Source of the DNA: Gemmataceae bacterium
GTDB lineage: Bacteria; Planctomycetota; Planctomycetia; Gemmatales; Gemmataceae
NCBI GenBank assembly: GCA_019748295.1
Contig: JAIEPT010000137.1
Coordinates: 1-35,670 of the forward strand
DNA: 35,670 bases
Direction of reading: 5' to 3'
A program made the position numbers and the translations under genes. The notes under the pieces were generated by a model. The model was not told where the DNA came from. It did not search any database and saw only the letters and a list, made by a program, of their open reading frames with translations. Below are positions 21,876-29,857 of this stretch, in pieces (the first letter of the stretch is position 1; the number at the start of each line of letters is the position of its first letter).

Positions 21876-24554
21876 TTAGAGCAAACCGCGCGACCAGTTG
21901 GCGGCATGGCCGCCGGGGATCGCTTTGCCGGCGCGAATGCGACGCCAGCGATCGACGACGACCTCGGGTTCGTATTTGCGGTAGATGAAATCGGCCCGCA
22001 GCGATTTCGCCCCGGCCTTGCCGAGTTCGCCAAGTCGCGGCGACAGGCAGTACGGCCCCTGGTTGAGCACGATCGTTCGGCAATGGTAATCGATCGCGGT
22101 CGCCTTTTCGCCGTGGCTCGATTCCATCTCCATGCTCTCGAACGTGCAGTTCGCTTTCCCCGGGCAGCCGCCGATGAGATTGGCGTAGGCACACGACTCG
22201 GCAAGAAACAGCGGCGTGTCTTGATGCACGATCAGCACCGCTTTTTCGCCGAACTCGCTCCACAGCGATCGGCTGTTGGCGAAACCGTCTTCGGGCGAAA
22301 GGGCGAATCGCGTGGCGCCCATGGCAAGCACCTGCTGAGCCGCGAGGCGATTGATCACGTAGACCGACCAATCCGTCGCGAGGTCAAGTTCGCCTGTTTC
22401 CGCGGAGTTCGGATCGAGACCCAGGTAATGCCAGGCGGAAAGATTCGCGGCCTCCCACTTCAACCAACCCGCGTCTCGCAGAGAGCGGATCTTGTGCAGC
22501 AACCCCTTCTCTTCCCATTGCCGAGTCAGGGCAGGCAGGGCGAGACGAATGCGCTCGCGGCCGATCTGATCCGCGAGTGCGGTCAGCTTTTCGCGCAGCG
22601 TCGTCGGGTGATCGCGGGCGACGTCGATGATCGCTTCATCGACATGGGTCCAGTCCTGCCTCTCGAAGGCATCCAGGAATGCCATCCGATCGACTTTGAT
22701 TGACCAGCGAAAGTCAGCCGAGGGAGCGGCGGCAATTGCTGGCGGGCGGACCACCGCCTGAAGTTGCTCGGTGCGTTGCCGGCGCGCAGCATCCAATCGG
22801 TGCTCAAGGGCCTGCGTCAGCTCTCGTCGAATCGCATTGAAACGGGACACGGGAACGAACAGGCCGTCGGCGTTGCGAAACGTGACCTCGCCCGGTTCGA
22901 AGGCGCTGTCTCCCAATCGCGTGAACGCATTGCGGAATGCGGTTTCCGTGCGCGACGAATCTTGTGCCGGCTCGAAGGGCCCGTTCGTCGTCACGGTCGA
23001 TTCATGTTCGCCGCATCGGCCGACGATTTGCAGTTCCTCGCGGGTCAGCGTCGCTTTCACGTCGAGGCGACGGCGAACGACGAACGCGCCCGCCTTGGGC
23101 CGATCGACGCGGAAGCGTTGCTTCACATCCTGCGACGACGAACAATACACCGGCGCTCCGGCGGGCAACTCCGGAATTTCGTTGGGTACGCCGATTTCGA
23201 CCGTCGCCCCCTCAGCCGCTTCGAAGCTCTCCTGGGCTCGGCCTCGCGTGACGACATAAAGGCGATCAATGGCAAAGCCCACGGGTTTGCCTAGCGTGGG
23301 GAGATCGATTTGCAACCCGTCATGCTTCTGCAGCTCGCGCGATGTGCGGAAGCGAAGTCGCCGTTCGGAACCGACGGTGACGACTTGCTCGACGACGCCG
23401 ATCCGCGTGCCGCGATGGCCGACGGTATCGCGGTCGGCCACTTCCTTGTCCTTGTGCGATTCGATGAACAGCTTGGTCCAGGGCCGGCTGAACACCGTCT
23501 GCAGATCCGCTTCCGCTTCGGGCCGATCATTGAGATCGAGCGTGCCGTCGATGAGTCGGCGGTAGTAGTCCGTCGCCGCGGCTACGTAGGTGGGACCCTT
23601 CTTGCGTCCCTCGATTTTGAAGCACGAAACCCCCGCGGCCCGCAGCACCGGCAGGTGGTCGGGCAGGGCGAGATCCTTCATCGAGAAGGGAAAGCCCGTC
23701 GTCGGATCGCGCTTTACCGGTGTGCCGTCGCGCAGTTCCATTGGCGCTCCTTCCACATGGAAGGAATCGCGACACGAGTACGAGCATTTGCCGCGATTGC
23801 CGCTGCGCCCAATCGTTTGCGCGGAGAACAGGCAAAGCCCGCTGTACGAATAACAGAGGGCGCCATGGATGAAAACTTCGGTTTCGATGCCGCTCGCCGA
23901 CGTGATGTCGCGCACTTCTTCGAACGTCAGTTCCCGGGCCAGCACGGCCCGCCGAAAGCCGAGTTGCTTGAGCACCTCGGTCCCCGCCCGGTTGTGCACC
24001 GCCATCTGCGTGCTGCCGTGCAGTTCGACCCTGGGGAACCATTGCTTGAGCGCGCGGGCCACGCCCAGGTCTTGCAGGATGACCGCATCCACGCCGATGT
24101 CGTCGAGTGCGACCAAGGCCTCGATCAGTTCTTCCAACTCGTCTTGCCGAATCAGCGTGTTGATGGTGACGAACACGCGTCGCGGCGGCGATTGGGCATG
24201 GGCGAAGGCGACGATCTCCGCCAACTCTTCCAGGTCGAAGTTTTCCGCTTCCGCGCGGGCCGAGAACTTCTTGAGCCCCAGATAGATCGCATCCGCCCCA
24301 AACTGAAAGGCCGCGAAACCCGCATCCAACCCGCCCGCCGGGGCGAGCAGTTCCACGGGACGTCGGGTTCCGTCGTCGGCGAACTCGATCGCCACCGCGC
24401 TGGAAAGGTCCTCGGTCGCATATGCGCCCTGCGGAGCGAGCGGTTCCGGAGCGTCATCCGCGAACGGTAGTTCGCCCGCAAGGCGCAGCCCTTCCCAGGT
24501 CGGGGCGGTAGCCGCTTCAGCGTTCAATAAGGGGAGCGAGAACTTGCCTGCCAC
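21876..24554 (-). CDS. U32 peptidase-family protein, long form (RlhA/YdcP-like)
   Basis: 892 residues. U32 proteins are now linked to hydroxylation or modification of RNA and quinones (RlhA, TrhP, UbiU/V) with an Fe-S cluster, rather than to proteolysis. The U32 core spans about 65-345: VELLAPAGGLDAGFAAFQFGADAIYLG at its start, the signature EVFIHGALCYSYSGLC (226-241), then GRSGNRGKCSYSC and SCFKIEGRKK. Conserved cysteines C234, C241, C257, C261 and C311 are candidate cluster ligands. A DUF3656-like beta region (about 370-600) follows, then a second helical/TIM-like half ending in a further Cys-rich patch (NLIGGCPGKANC, YHC, YCLS). That last part makes it much longer than E. coli RlhA (653 aa). 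The start is the GTG at 24554, with GAGGAA 7 nt upstream. An rRNA-modifying role is inference. Confidence 0.82.
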   Translation of the reverse strand: MAGKFSLPLLNAEAATAPTWEGLRLAGELPFADDAPEPLAPQGAYATEDLSSAVAIEFADDGTRRPVELLAPAGGLDAGFAAFQFGADAIYLGLKKFSARAEAENFDLEELAEIVAFAHAQSPPRRVFVTINTLIRQDELEELIEALVALDDIGVDAVILQDLGVARALKQWFPRVELHGSTQMAVHNRAGTEVLKQLGFRRAVLARELTFEEVRDITSASGIETEVFIHGALCYSYSGLCLFSAQTIGRSGNRGKCSYSCRDSFHVEGAPMELRDGTPVKRDPTTGFPFSMKDLALPDHLPVLRAAGVSCFKIEGRKKGPTYVAAATDYYRRLIDGTLDLNDRPEAEADLQTVFSRPWTKLFIESHKDKEVADRDTVGHRGTRIGVVEQVVTVGSERRLRFRTSRELQKHDGLQIDLPTLGKPVGFAIDRLYVVTRGRAQESFEAAEGATVEIGVPNEIPELPAGAPVYCSSSQDVKQRFRVDRPKAGAFVVRRRLDVKATLTREELQIVGRCGEHESTVTTNGPFEPAQDSSRTETAFRNAFTRLGDSAFEPGEVTFRNADGLFVPVSRFNAIRRELTQALEHRLDAARRQRTEQLQAVVRPPAIAAAPSADFRWSIKVDRMAFLDAFERQDWTHVDEAIIDVARDHPTTLREKLTALADQIGRERIRLALPALTRQWEEKGLLHKIRSLRDAGWLKWEAANLSAWHYLGLDPNSAETGELDLATDWSVYVINRLAAQQVLAMGATRFALSPEDGFANSRSLWSEFGEKAVLIVHQDTPLFLAESCAYANLIGGCPGKANCTFESMEMESSHGEKATAIDYHCRTIVLNQGPYCLSPRLGELGKAGAKSLRADFIYRKYEPEVVVDRWRRIRAGKAIPGGHAANWSRGLL

Positions 24555-24643
24555 AGCCGTTCCTCATTTGCGATGCGTTCGTCCCACCATTCTAGGTGAA
24601 CGGAAGAAAGCCCGCGGCGAATCGGCTGGAAAGTGCGGCAACA

Positions 24644-24896
24644 GCGAAGCTTCCCCTCTCCCCCGCAGGGATCAAGTAGGCCCGTGCAAGCGAGTCGCCG
24701 CGGGGGAGAGGGTGGCCGAAGGCCGGGGTGCTTCCGAAGACAGGTGCTGCCAGAGGACGCAACCTTCCAGGCGCGTCTGTCAAACAGGACACGTCTTCCG
24801 TAGCTCCCCTCCCCCGCCCTTCGGGCACCCTCTCCCCCGCGATGACTGTTACGCTCGGGCAATAGTGATCCCTGCGGGAAAGAGGAGAAGCTTCGC
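24644..24896. repeat. Very long imperfect inverted repeat (about 100-nt arms)
   Basis: The spacer 24555-24954 is dominated by two arms, roughly 24644-24743 and 24788-24896, that are reverse complements with several gaps. Well-preserved blocks are GCGAAGCTT (24644-24652 with 24888-24896), CCCGCAGGGATCA (24662-24674) with its complement near 24866-24878, and the CGCGGGGGAGAGGGTG block (24699-24714) with its complement near 24826-24841. CT/GA-rich words link it to the family at 7160, 11499 and 18976. No gene is visible here. Confidence 0.72.
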
Positions 24897-24954
24897 TGCC
24901 TCCGCAAACCCAAGCCGACGCCGCCAAAACGGCTTCCCCTGAGCATTTCCCTGT

Positions 24955-26442
24955 TTATCGAACCTCGATCGACACCACCTCGATCGACAATTTGCCCAAC
25001 ACGCGCACGACCGGCAGGAGGGGCGTCATCGAGCGTTCGTCGTGCCAGCTTTGATCTGCGATCTTCAGGTGCGTCGCTCCCACGTAGCCGCGGCCTAGCG
25101 TGGCATCGATCGGAATCCATCGGCCCTTAATATGGACTTCCGTCCACATGTGAAACGCGAAGCCAGGGCCCGCTTTCGTATCGGCATAGATGAGGCCCAC
25201 TGCGGTGCGAGCGGGGATGCCTTCCGCTCGGCACATCGCGGTCGTCAGCATGGCGAACTCGGTGCAGTCGCCTTCAAGAGTCTTGGCCACATGGTCGGCG
25301 GTGGCGAGTGCTTCTTGGTTCGTGGGCCGCATGTTCATGTTGACCCAACGCTCGATCCGCAGGGCTTTACGCCAAGGGTCCGCTTCCGTGGCGGCCGCGG
25401 TGCGAGCGAGCGTCTTCACGCGGGCGTCGTTGCAGGCGATGAAGAACGAATTCTCGAGAAACTCCGGCCCGGCTTTTTCCTCCCCCTCGTCCATCGGCAC
25501 CGCCCGGCTCGACTGCACCTGTACTTGGATGACGTTCCCCTCGGTGGCCTTCACCTGTTGCCGGCCATCGTTCGAGAAAGTCTTGTCGGCTTCCTTGTCG
25601 TCCTTCACCGTGATGCGGTAGACGGCATTCGTGCTGTCGTAGGGGCGCAGAATCCGCTGCTTCAGTTTCACCACCTGGCTGATGCCGACATCGACCGAGG
25701 CCCCGCCGACGTTGCTGAGCGCCAATTGCTTGGTGGTGCGGACGAGGACCAGCTTCCCCAGGCCCGGAGCTTCCGATTCCTGGGCGATCGCTTCGCCGTT
25801 TTCGTCAAGCCACTGAATCAGCATCGGCGGCTGAAACCCTTGCACCTTCTCGGCCACGATCTCGACGCGCAACGCTTTGCGAAGTTCCTTCGTCCCCGGG
25901 AATTGGACCGTCTGATATTCCTTCGCCGTCGCCGTGTTGCGAATCACCAGATTGATGCTGGGTTCGAAGCTCTGATACGTGAAGCTGTCGCCCGGCTTCG
26001 CCTTCTGTTCCTTGAGCAACGTGTATTGGCGATAGAGCCCGATCACTTTCTCGTTCCATGGGGCCGGCTTCATCGGCTTGTTGCCGTCCATGATAAGCTT
26101 GAGTTCCTTGCCTTCGACGACCCCTTCGATGGAGAGCTTCTGCGTCCTGCCGAGCAGTTGCCGCATGAAGGTGCCGACGACTTGGCCGCTGGCGGTTTCG
26201 ATGGTGCCATTGTCCATGCCAAGTTGGATGCGGTCGGCATTGCGCAGGATCGTGAGCCGCAGTTCGAGGGTTGACCGAACCGCCTCCTCATCGCCGATCT
26301 TCTCCGCCTGAAAAATGGTGCGGACATACCCCGCCCGATTGCCGTTGATGAACGCGCCATCCCACCGTTCGATAGGAAAGGTCTGCGCCTGGGCCAATGG
26401 GACGACAACGAGGCAGAGGGCAAGAGAGAGCAGGCGGCGCAT
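24955..26442 (-). CDS. Exported transglutaminase-like protein
   Basis: 495 residues with a clear signal peptide (MRRLLSLALCLVVVPLAQA), an N-terminal beta-rich region (about 20-350) of the type found in large exported transglutaminase-like proteins, and a C-terminal papain-like transglutaminase core. The catalytic triad is C393 in EGDCTEFA, H431 in FHMWTEV and D446 in PIDATLG. Such proteins may act as proteases, amidases or cross-linkers in the envelope; the reaction is not predictable here. I chose ATG 26442 over the far upstream ATG 26583 because it starts the signal peptide and GGAG lies 6 nt upstream; the extension reads through a repeat. Same strand as the U32 gene but separated by 400 bp of repeat. 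Divergent from the 208-residue gene. Confidence 0.88.
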   Translation of the reverse strand: MRRLLSLALCLVVVPLAQAQTFPIERWDGAFINGNRAGYVRTIFQAEKIGDEEAVRSTLELRLTILRNADRIQLGMDNGTIETASGQVVGTFMRQLLGRTQKLSIEGVVEGKELKLIMDGNKPMKPAPWNEKVIGLYRQYTLLKEQKAKPGDSFTYQSFEPSINLVIRNTATAKEYQTVQFPGTKELRKALRVEIVAEKVQGFQPPMLIQWLDENGEAIAQESEAPGLGKLVLVRTTKQLALSNVGGASVDVGISQVVKLKQRILRPYDSTNAVYRITVKDDKEADKTFSNDGRQQVKATEGNVIQVQVQSSRAVPMDEGEEKAGPEFLENSFFIACNDARVKTLARTAAATEADPWRKALRIERWVNMNMRPTNQEALATADHVAKTLEGDCTEFAMLTTAMCRAEGIPARTAVGLIYADTKAGPGFAFHMWTEVHIKGRWIPIDATLGRGYVGATHLKIADQSWHDERSMTPLLPVVRVLGKLSIEVVSIEVR

Positions 26443-26456
26443 AGGTACTCCAAAGG

Positions 26457-26595
26457 CAAAGGATGAACGGGGAAGGATGAGGGATGAAGGATGAAGGATG
26501 AAAAAAAGAGTGACGAACGGGACTGGGGCAGGCAGTCGTTGTTGCCTTTTTTCATCCTTCATCCTTCCTCGTTCATCCTTCATCCTTCCCCTTTG
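26457..26595. repeat. GGATGAA tandem units arranged as an inverted repeat
   Basis: The left side (26457-26508) holds several GGATGAA/GGATGAG units and ends in GATGAAAAAAAG; the right side (26546-26595) is CTTTTTTCATCCTTCATCC and further TTCATCC units, that is, the same units inverted. The pairing is good but the unit order differs slightly between sides (slippage). It lies directly before the transglutaminase-like gene and upstream of the divergent 208-residue gene. Confidence 0.85.
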
Positions 26596-26910
26596 CCGTC
26601 CCGTATCTTAGCGAGGAACCCCGACCACGATAAACCCAGGTTTGCCTCGCCAGGCGATTTTGGGTGTACGAATGCACCGGGCGAGCCCGAAATGCCGTGG
26701 GCGCCGGGACATGGTACGGTTTGCCCCAACTGCCCCATGCGACCCGTCCTCACCACCCTGTTTCCCCAAAGATTTTCCGAAATTCGCTCAAGTCGCTGCC
26801 TAGAATGGGAAACCCGAGTTGGCCCCGGTGAGTTTCGCGATCTATATTTCAGCGAACGCCGTGTTCATCCCCCGCGAACGCGACGTGGCCGCCAATCGCA
26901 CAGGGCACGC
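26596..26910. other. Long leader before the 208-residue gene
   Basis: About 315 bp with no gene. It should hold the promoter of the downstream gene. A TAGAAT at about 26812-26817 is a possible -10 box without a good -35 partner. No repeat or riboswitch that I recognise. Confidence 0.5.
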
Positions 26911-27537
26911 ATGAATCCTGAACTAATGGTCGAGCACCTGCTCAAAGACCGTTACGGCGACTTTGTCCTGACCGACGCCGTCCGACCTGCCCTCGATCGG
27001 CCCATCGTGCCGCGCCAGGGATATCGCATCGAGAACTACCGCGATCCGAAAGCGAACTTCCAGGTCCCCGTCCTGGCGGCTTCGATCTCTCGCGAACGCC
27101 TGTTCGATGCGTTTCTCGACATGCTCGATCCGCTTGGCGACGTCGTGGATGTGGTGCTCGAAACGAGCCACGACAGCGACGGCCAAAAGCATCAGGATCT
27201 GTTCCGCGAAGCGATCGACCTCCCGATTCTGAAGAGCTACTGCTGCGACTTCGAAGACATGCTGCTCAACGACGGCTGCACCGGCATTGCCGTGCTTTCG
27301 ACGAACGGCCCGATGGAAGTGCAGTTCGACGAACACAAGCTGCTGGTCGTCTATGCCGCCGACCTGACGCCCTTTCGCCGGGTGCTTGAGAGCCATGCCG
27401 TCTACGAAGAGGCGAAGCTCAAGCTGCTCACCGAAGGCGAACACCTGCATTCGACCGATCCCAAATTCCGCAAGGAATTCGACCAATTCTGCATGCGTCT
27501 CGGCGTCGGCGAAGGCGTCGAACGCGTGAACTGGTAA
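26911..27537 (+). CDS. Hypothetical protein, 208 aa, unknown function
   Basis: I recognise no family. The protein is acidic, soluble and without signal or membrane segments. It mixes alpha and beta elements: MNPELMVEHLLKDRYGDFVLTD at the start, VLAASISRERLFDAFLDMLDPLGDVVDVVLET in the middle, a YCCDFEDMLLNDGCTGIAVLS segment with a cysteine pair, then KLLVVYAADLTPFRRVL. The Glu/Asp-rich composition and the even length suggest a complete protein. I chose the ATG at 26911 (MNPELM) because the reading frame upstream to 26491 crosses a repeat and shows no protein-like composition. A single-gene transcript is likely; downstream lie two palindromes. Confidence 0.75.
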   Translation: MNPELMVEHLLKDRYGDFVLTDAVRPALDRPIVPRQGYRIENYRDPKANFQVPVLAASISRERLFDAFLDMLDPLGDVVDVVLETSHDSDGQKHQDLFREAIDLPILKSYCCDFEDMLLNDGCTGIAVLSTNGPMEVQFDEHKLLVVYAADLTPFRRVLESHAVYEEAKLKLLTEGEHLHSTDPKFRKEFDQFCMRLGVGEGVERVNW

Positions 27538-27563
27538 GGCATCAGCAATCCCGTAGGGTGTGT

Positions 27564-27681
27564 CGAGCGCAGCGAGACGCACCGCCGCAGGTTGCCGGAT
27601 TGCACTGCATCCAATGGAGAGTCGCTCCTTTTGGATGCGGTGCAATCCGGCAGCCTCCGGCGGTGCGTCTCGCCGCGCTCG
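27564..27681. repeat. Long inverted repeat downstream of the 208-residue gene
   Basis: Arms 27564-27614 and 27631-27681 are 51 nt and pair at 47 of 51 positions, with only a 16-nt loop. It starts 26 nt after the stop codon, a position that fits a terminator or a 3'-end stabiliser, though no U-tract follows. Confidence 0.9.
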
Positions 27682-27690
27682 TACTGCGGG

Positions 27691-27836
27691 CAGGCGAGCA
27701 GCCGCTGTTAGTAGGCGGCTGGTACAGCGTCGGCACACGTCTCTTCATGCACAGACGGATCGGAACATCGTCCCGTCTGGAACCGCGAGACTTGGGCCGA
27801 CGCGGTACCCGCCGCCTAACAGCGGCTGCTCGCCTG
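27691..27836. repeat. Long inverted repeat, AGCCGCTGTTAGGCGGCT family, copy 2
   Basis: Arms 27691-27743 and 27787-27836 pair over about 45 positions, with a 3-nt TAG insertion and a few mismatches. It begins 10 nt after the preceding palindrome, so two different palindromes stand in tandem in this spacer. Outer arm ends equal those of 16524-16662; the arm middle (GCGTCGGC) is specific to this copy and present on both sides. Confidence 0.87.
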
Positions 27837-27906
27837 CGGCCAGAAGCCGCCTCGCAGCGGGGCAGCGCTCTAAGATAGCCGGACCTCTGCCTCTTCCCAC
27901 TCCGGT

Positions 27907-28935
27907 ATGGCCATGAAAGCACTGCAACTCGAACGCCCCAAGGCCTGGAAGCAGATCGACATCGCTCCGCCCGAAAAACCCGGCCCCGGCGAGGCGCTCG
28001 TCCGCGTCCATCGCGTCGGCGTGTGCGGAACCGATATCAGCGGCTACCTCGGGAAGATGCCGTTCTTCAGCTATCCGCGCATTCCGGGGCACGAACTAGG
28101 CGTCGAAGTGATCGAAGTCGGCCCCGGCGTCGCGAATGTTCGCGCGGGGGACCAGTGCTCCGTCGAACCGTACATCAACGACCCGAACAGCTATGCGAGC
28201 CGCAAGGGAAAGCCGAACTGCTGCGAAAAGCTGCAAGTGCTCGGCGTCCACACCGACGGCGGGCTTCGGCCCTACTTCATCGTCCCCGCCCGCAAGCTGC
28301 ACAAGGCGACGAAGCTGAGCTACGAGCAACTCGCCCTCGTCGAGACGCTCGCCATCGGCTGCCATGCAGTGGCGCGGTCGGATATTCAGGAAAGCGATTC
28401 GGTGCTCATCATCGGCGCCGGCCCCATCGGTCTCGCGACGCTTGAGTTCGTCAAACTGACGCCCGCGAAACTCCTGATGCTGGACGTGAACGACCAACGC
28501 CTCGATTTCTGCCGTCGCGTGATGGGCGTCGAGCATGCGGTGAAGTTCGGGGACACCGTCGAAAAGGATCTGCGCGACCGAACCGATGGCCATCTGCCCG
28601 ACATCGTGATCGATGCGACAGGGAACAACGCGTCGATGTCGAATGCCTTCAGCCTCGTCGCTCACGGCGGCAAGCTGGTGTTCGTGGGCATCACCAGCGA
28701 CGAAGTGAAGTTCAAGCACCCGACCTTTCACCGCCCCGAGGGCACGCTGCTCTGCTCCCGCAATGCGTTGCCGCAAGATTTCGACAACATCATCGGGCTC
28801 ATCGAATCCGAAAAAATCAATACCGGCCCGTGGATCACCCATCGCACCCCCTTCGAGGCGGTGCCTGAAGTATTCCCCTCGTACACGCTCCCCGAAACGG
28901 GCGTGATCAAAGCCGTCATCGAGGTAGGAGCGTAG
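27907..28935 (+). CDS. Zinc-type medium-chain dehydrogenase (sugar/polyol or aldonate dehydrogenase)
   Basis: NAD(P)-dependent oxidation of a sugar alcohol or sugar acid; cytosolic. The 342 residues carry catalytic zinc ligands C40, H62, E63 and probably E146, the cofactor-binding GAGPIGLATLE (170-180) and a following acidic residue (LDVND), suggesting NAD. The lobe that binds structural zinc in related L-idonate/galactonate dehydrogenases has lost most cysteines: the loop at 88-108 reads PYINDPNSYASRKGKPNCC, leaving only the CC pair. ATG 27907 or 27913 may be the start. It is the first gene of a co-directional cassette with an epimerase and a mutarotase, which argues for a sugar substrate; the exact sugar cannot be read. 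Confidence 0.85.
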   Translation: MAMKALQLERPKAWKQIDIAPPEKPGPGEALVRVHRVGVCGTDISGYLGKMPFFSYPRIPGHELGVEVIEVGPGVANVRAGDQCSVEPYINDPNSYASRKGKPNCCEKLQVLGVHTDGGLRPYFIVPARKLHKATKLSYEQLALVETLAIGCHAVARSDIQESDSVLIIGAGPIGLATLEFVKLTPAKLLMLDVNDQRLDFCRRVMGVEHAVKFGDTVEKDLRDRTDGHLPDIVIDATGNNASMSNAFSLVAHGGKLVFVGITSDEVKFKHPTFHRPEGTLLCSRNALPQDFDNIIGLIESEKINTGPWITHRTPFEAVPEVFPSYTLPETGVIKAVIEVGA

Positions 28936-28936
28936 A

Positions 28937-29010
28937 GAGAATTGCAAATTGCAGATTTCGACTTGCAAAATTACAAGTCAGTTTTTGCCTCCTCGATCTG
29001 CAATTCGAAA
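28937..29010. repeat. Short AT-rich inverted repeat in the sugar cassette
   Basis: AATTGCAGAT (28947-28956) pairs perfectly with ATCTGCAATT (28996-29005), and GACTTG/CAAGTC (28960-28979) forms a small hairpin inside. It sits between the dehydrogenase and epimerase genes and could tune expression within the operon. A related phrase is in the loop at about 11616-11635. Confidence 0.65.
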
Positions 29011-29035
29011 TTCGAAATTCGTGCTGGAGTTTCTC

Positions 29036-29854
29036 ATGCCCCGTTCTGCAGTTACCGTGAGCCTCGTCGCCGAAGCGAAGGGCGGGCCGTTCGTGTTTTG
29101 GCATGACTTGCCGGCCGCATGCGTCAAGGCGAAGTCGCTCGGATTCGATGGCATCGAGATCTTTCCGCCAGGGCCGGACGCCGTCGATCTCAAGGATCTC
29201 GCCACGCTGCTGCATGACAACGGCCTCAAACTGGCGGCCGTGGGCACCGGTGCGGGGTGGGTGAAGCATCGGCTCACGCTCACCTCGCCGGATGCGTCGA
29301 TCCGCTCCAAGGCGAAGGACTTCATCACCTCGATCATCGATTTCGCAGGCCGCTTCGGCGCTCCCGCCATCATCGGCTCCATGCAAGGCCGACACGGCGA
29401 CGGCGCCGATCAAGCGACCGCGATGGCGTGGTTGGCCGAGGGACTGGAAAAGTTGGGAGAGCATGCGATCGCGTTCAATGTCCCGCTCCTGTATGAGCCG
29501 CTGAACCGATACGAGACGAATCTCATTACGACCGTCGAAGCCGGCGTCGCTTATCTGAAAAAACTGACGACGAAGAACGTGAAGCTGCTCTGCGATTTGT
29601 TTCACATGAACATCGAGGAAGCCAACGTCGCCGATGCGTTGCGGCAGGCGGGCGGCTACGTGGGCCATGTGCATTTCGTCGATTCGAACCGGCGACCCGC
29701 GGGATTGGGCCATCTCGATTGCACAGCGATCGCCAAGGCGCTCAACGTCATCAACTATAAAGGTTTTCTCTCGGCAGAGGCATTGCCTTATCCCGATTCG
29801 GATGCGGCCGCCAAGCAGACGATCGATGCCTATCGCAACTATTTCGGAAGCTGA
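29036..29854 (+). CDS. Sugar epimerase/isomerase, xylose-isomerase-like TIM barrel
   Basis: 272 residues, PF01261-type barrel that epimerises or isomerises a ketose or keto-sugar. Candidate metal ligands E154 (LYEPLNRYE), D187 (CDLFHMN), H213 (GHVHFVD) and E248 (SAEAL) have the spacing known for D-tagatose 3-epimerase-type enzymes, and H190 and R219 stand where that family binds substrate, so a ketose 3-epimerase-like activity is a fair guess. No signal peptide. GGAG 6 nt before the ATG at 29036 fixes the start. It is separated by 3 nt from the mutarotase gene, so the two are one operon with the upstream dehydrogenase. Confidence 0.85.
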   Translation: MPRSAVTVSLVAEAKGGPFVFWHDLPAACVKAKSLGFDGIEIFPPGPDAVDLKDLATLLHDNGLKLAAVGTGAGWVKHRLTLTSPDASIRSKAKDFITSIIDFAGRFGAPAIIGSMQGRHGDGADQATAMAWLAEGLEKLGEHAIAFNVPLLYEPLNRYETNLITTVEAGVAYLKKLTTKNVKLLCDLFHMNIEEANVADALRQAGGYVGHVHFVDSNRRPAGLGHLDCTAIAKALNVINYKGFLSAEALPYPDSDAAAKQTIDAYRNYFGS

Positions 29855-29857
29855 GCC

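Noticed and set aside
26443..26583. An N-terminal extension of the transglutaminase-like gene
   Set aside because: It would translate the GGATGAA tract; the signal peptide starts at the ATG 26442 with GGAG upstream.
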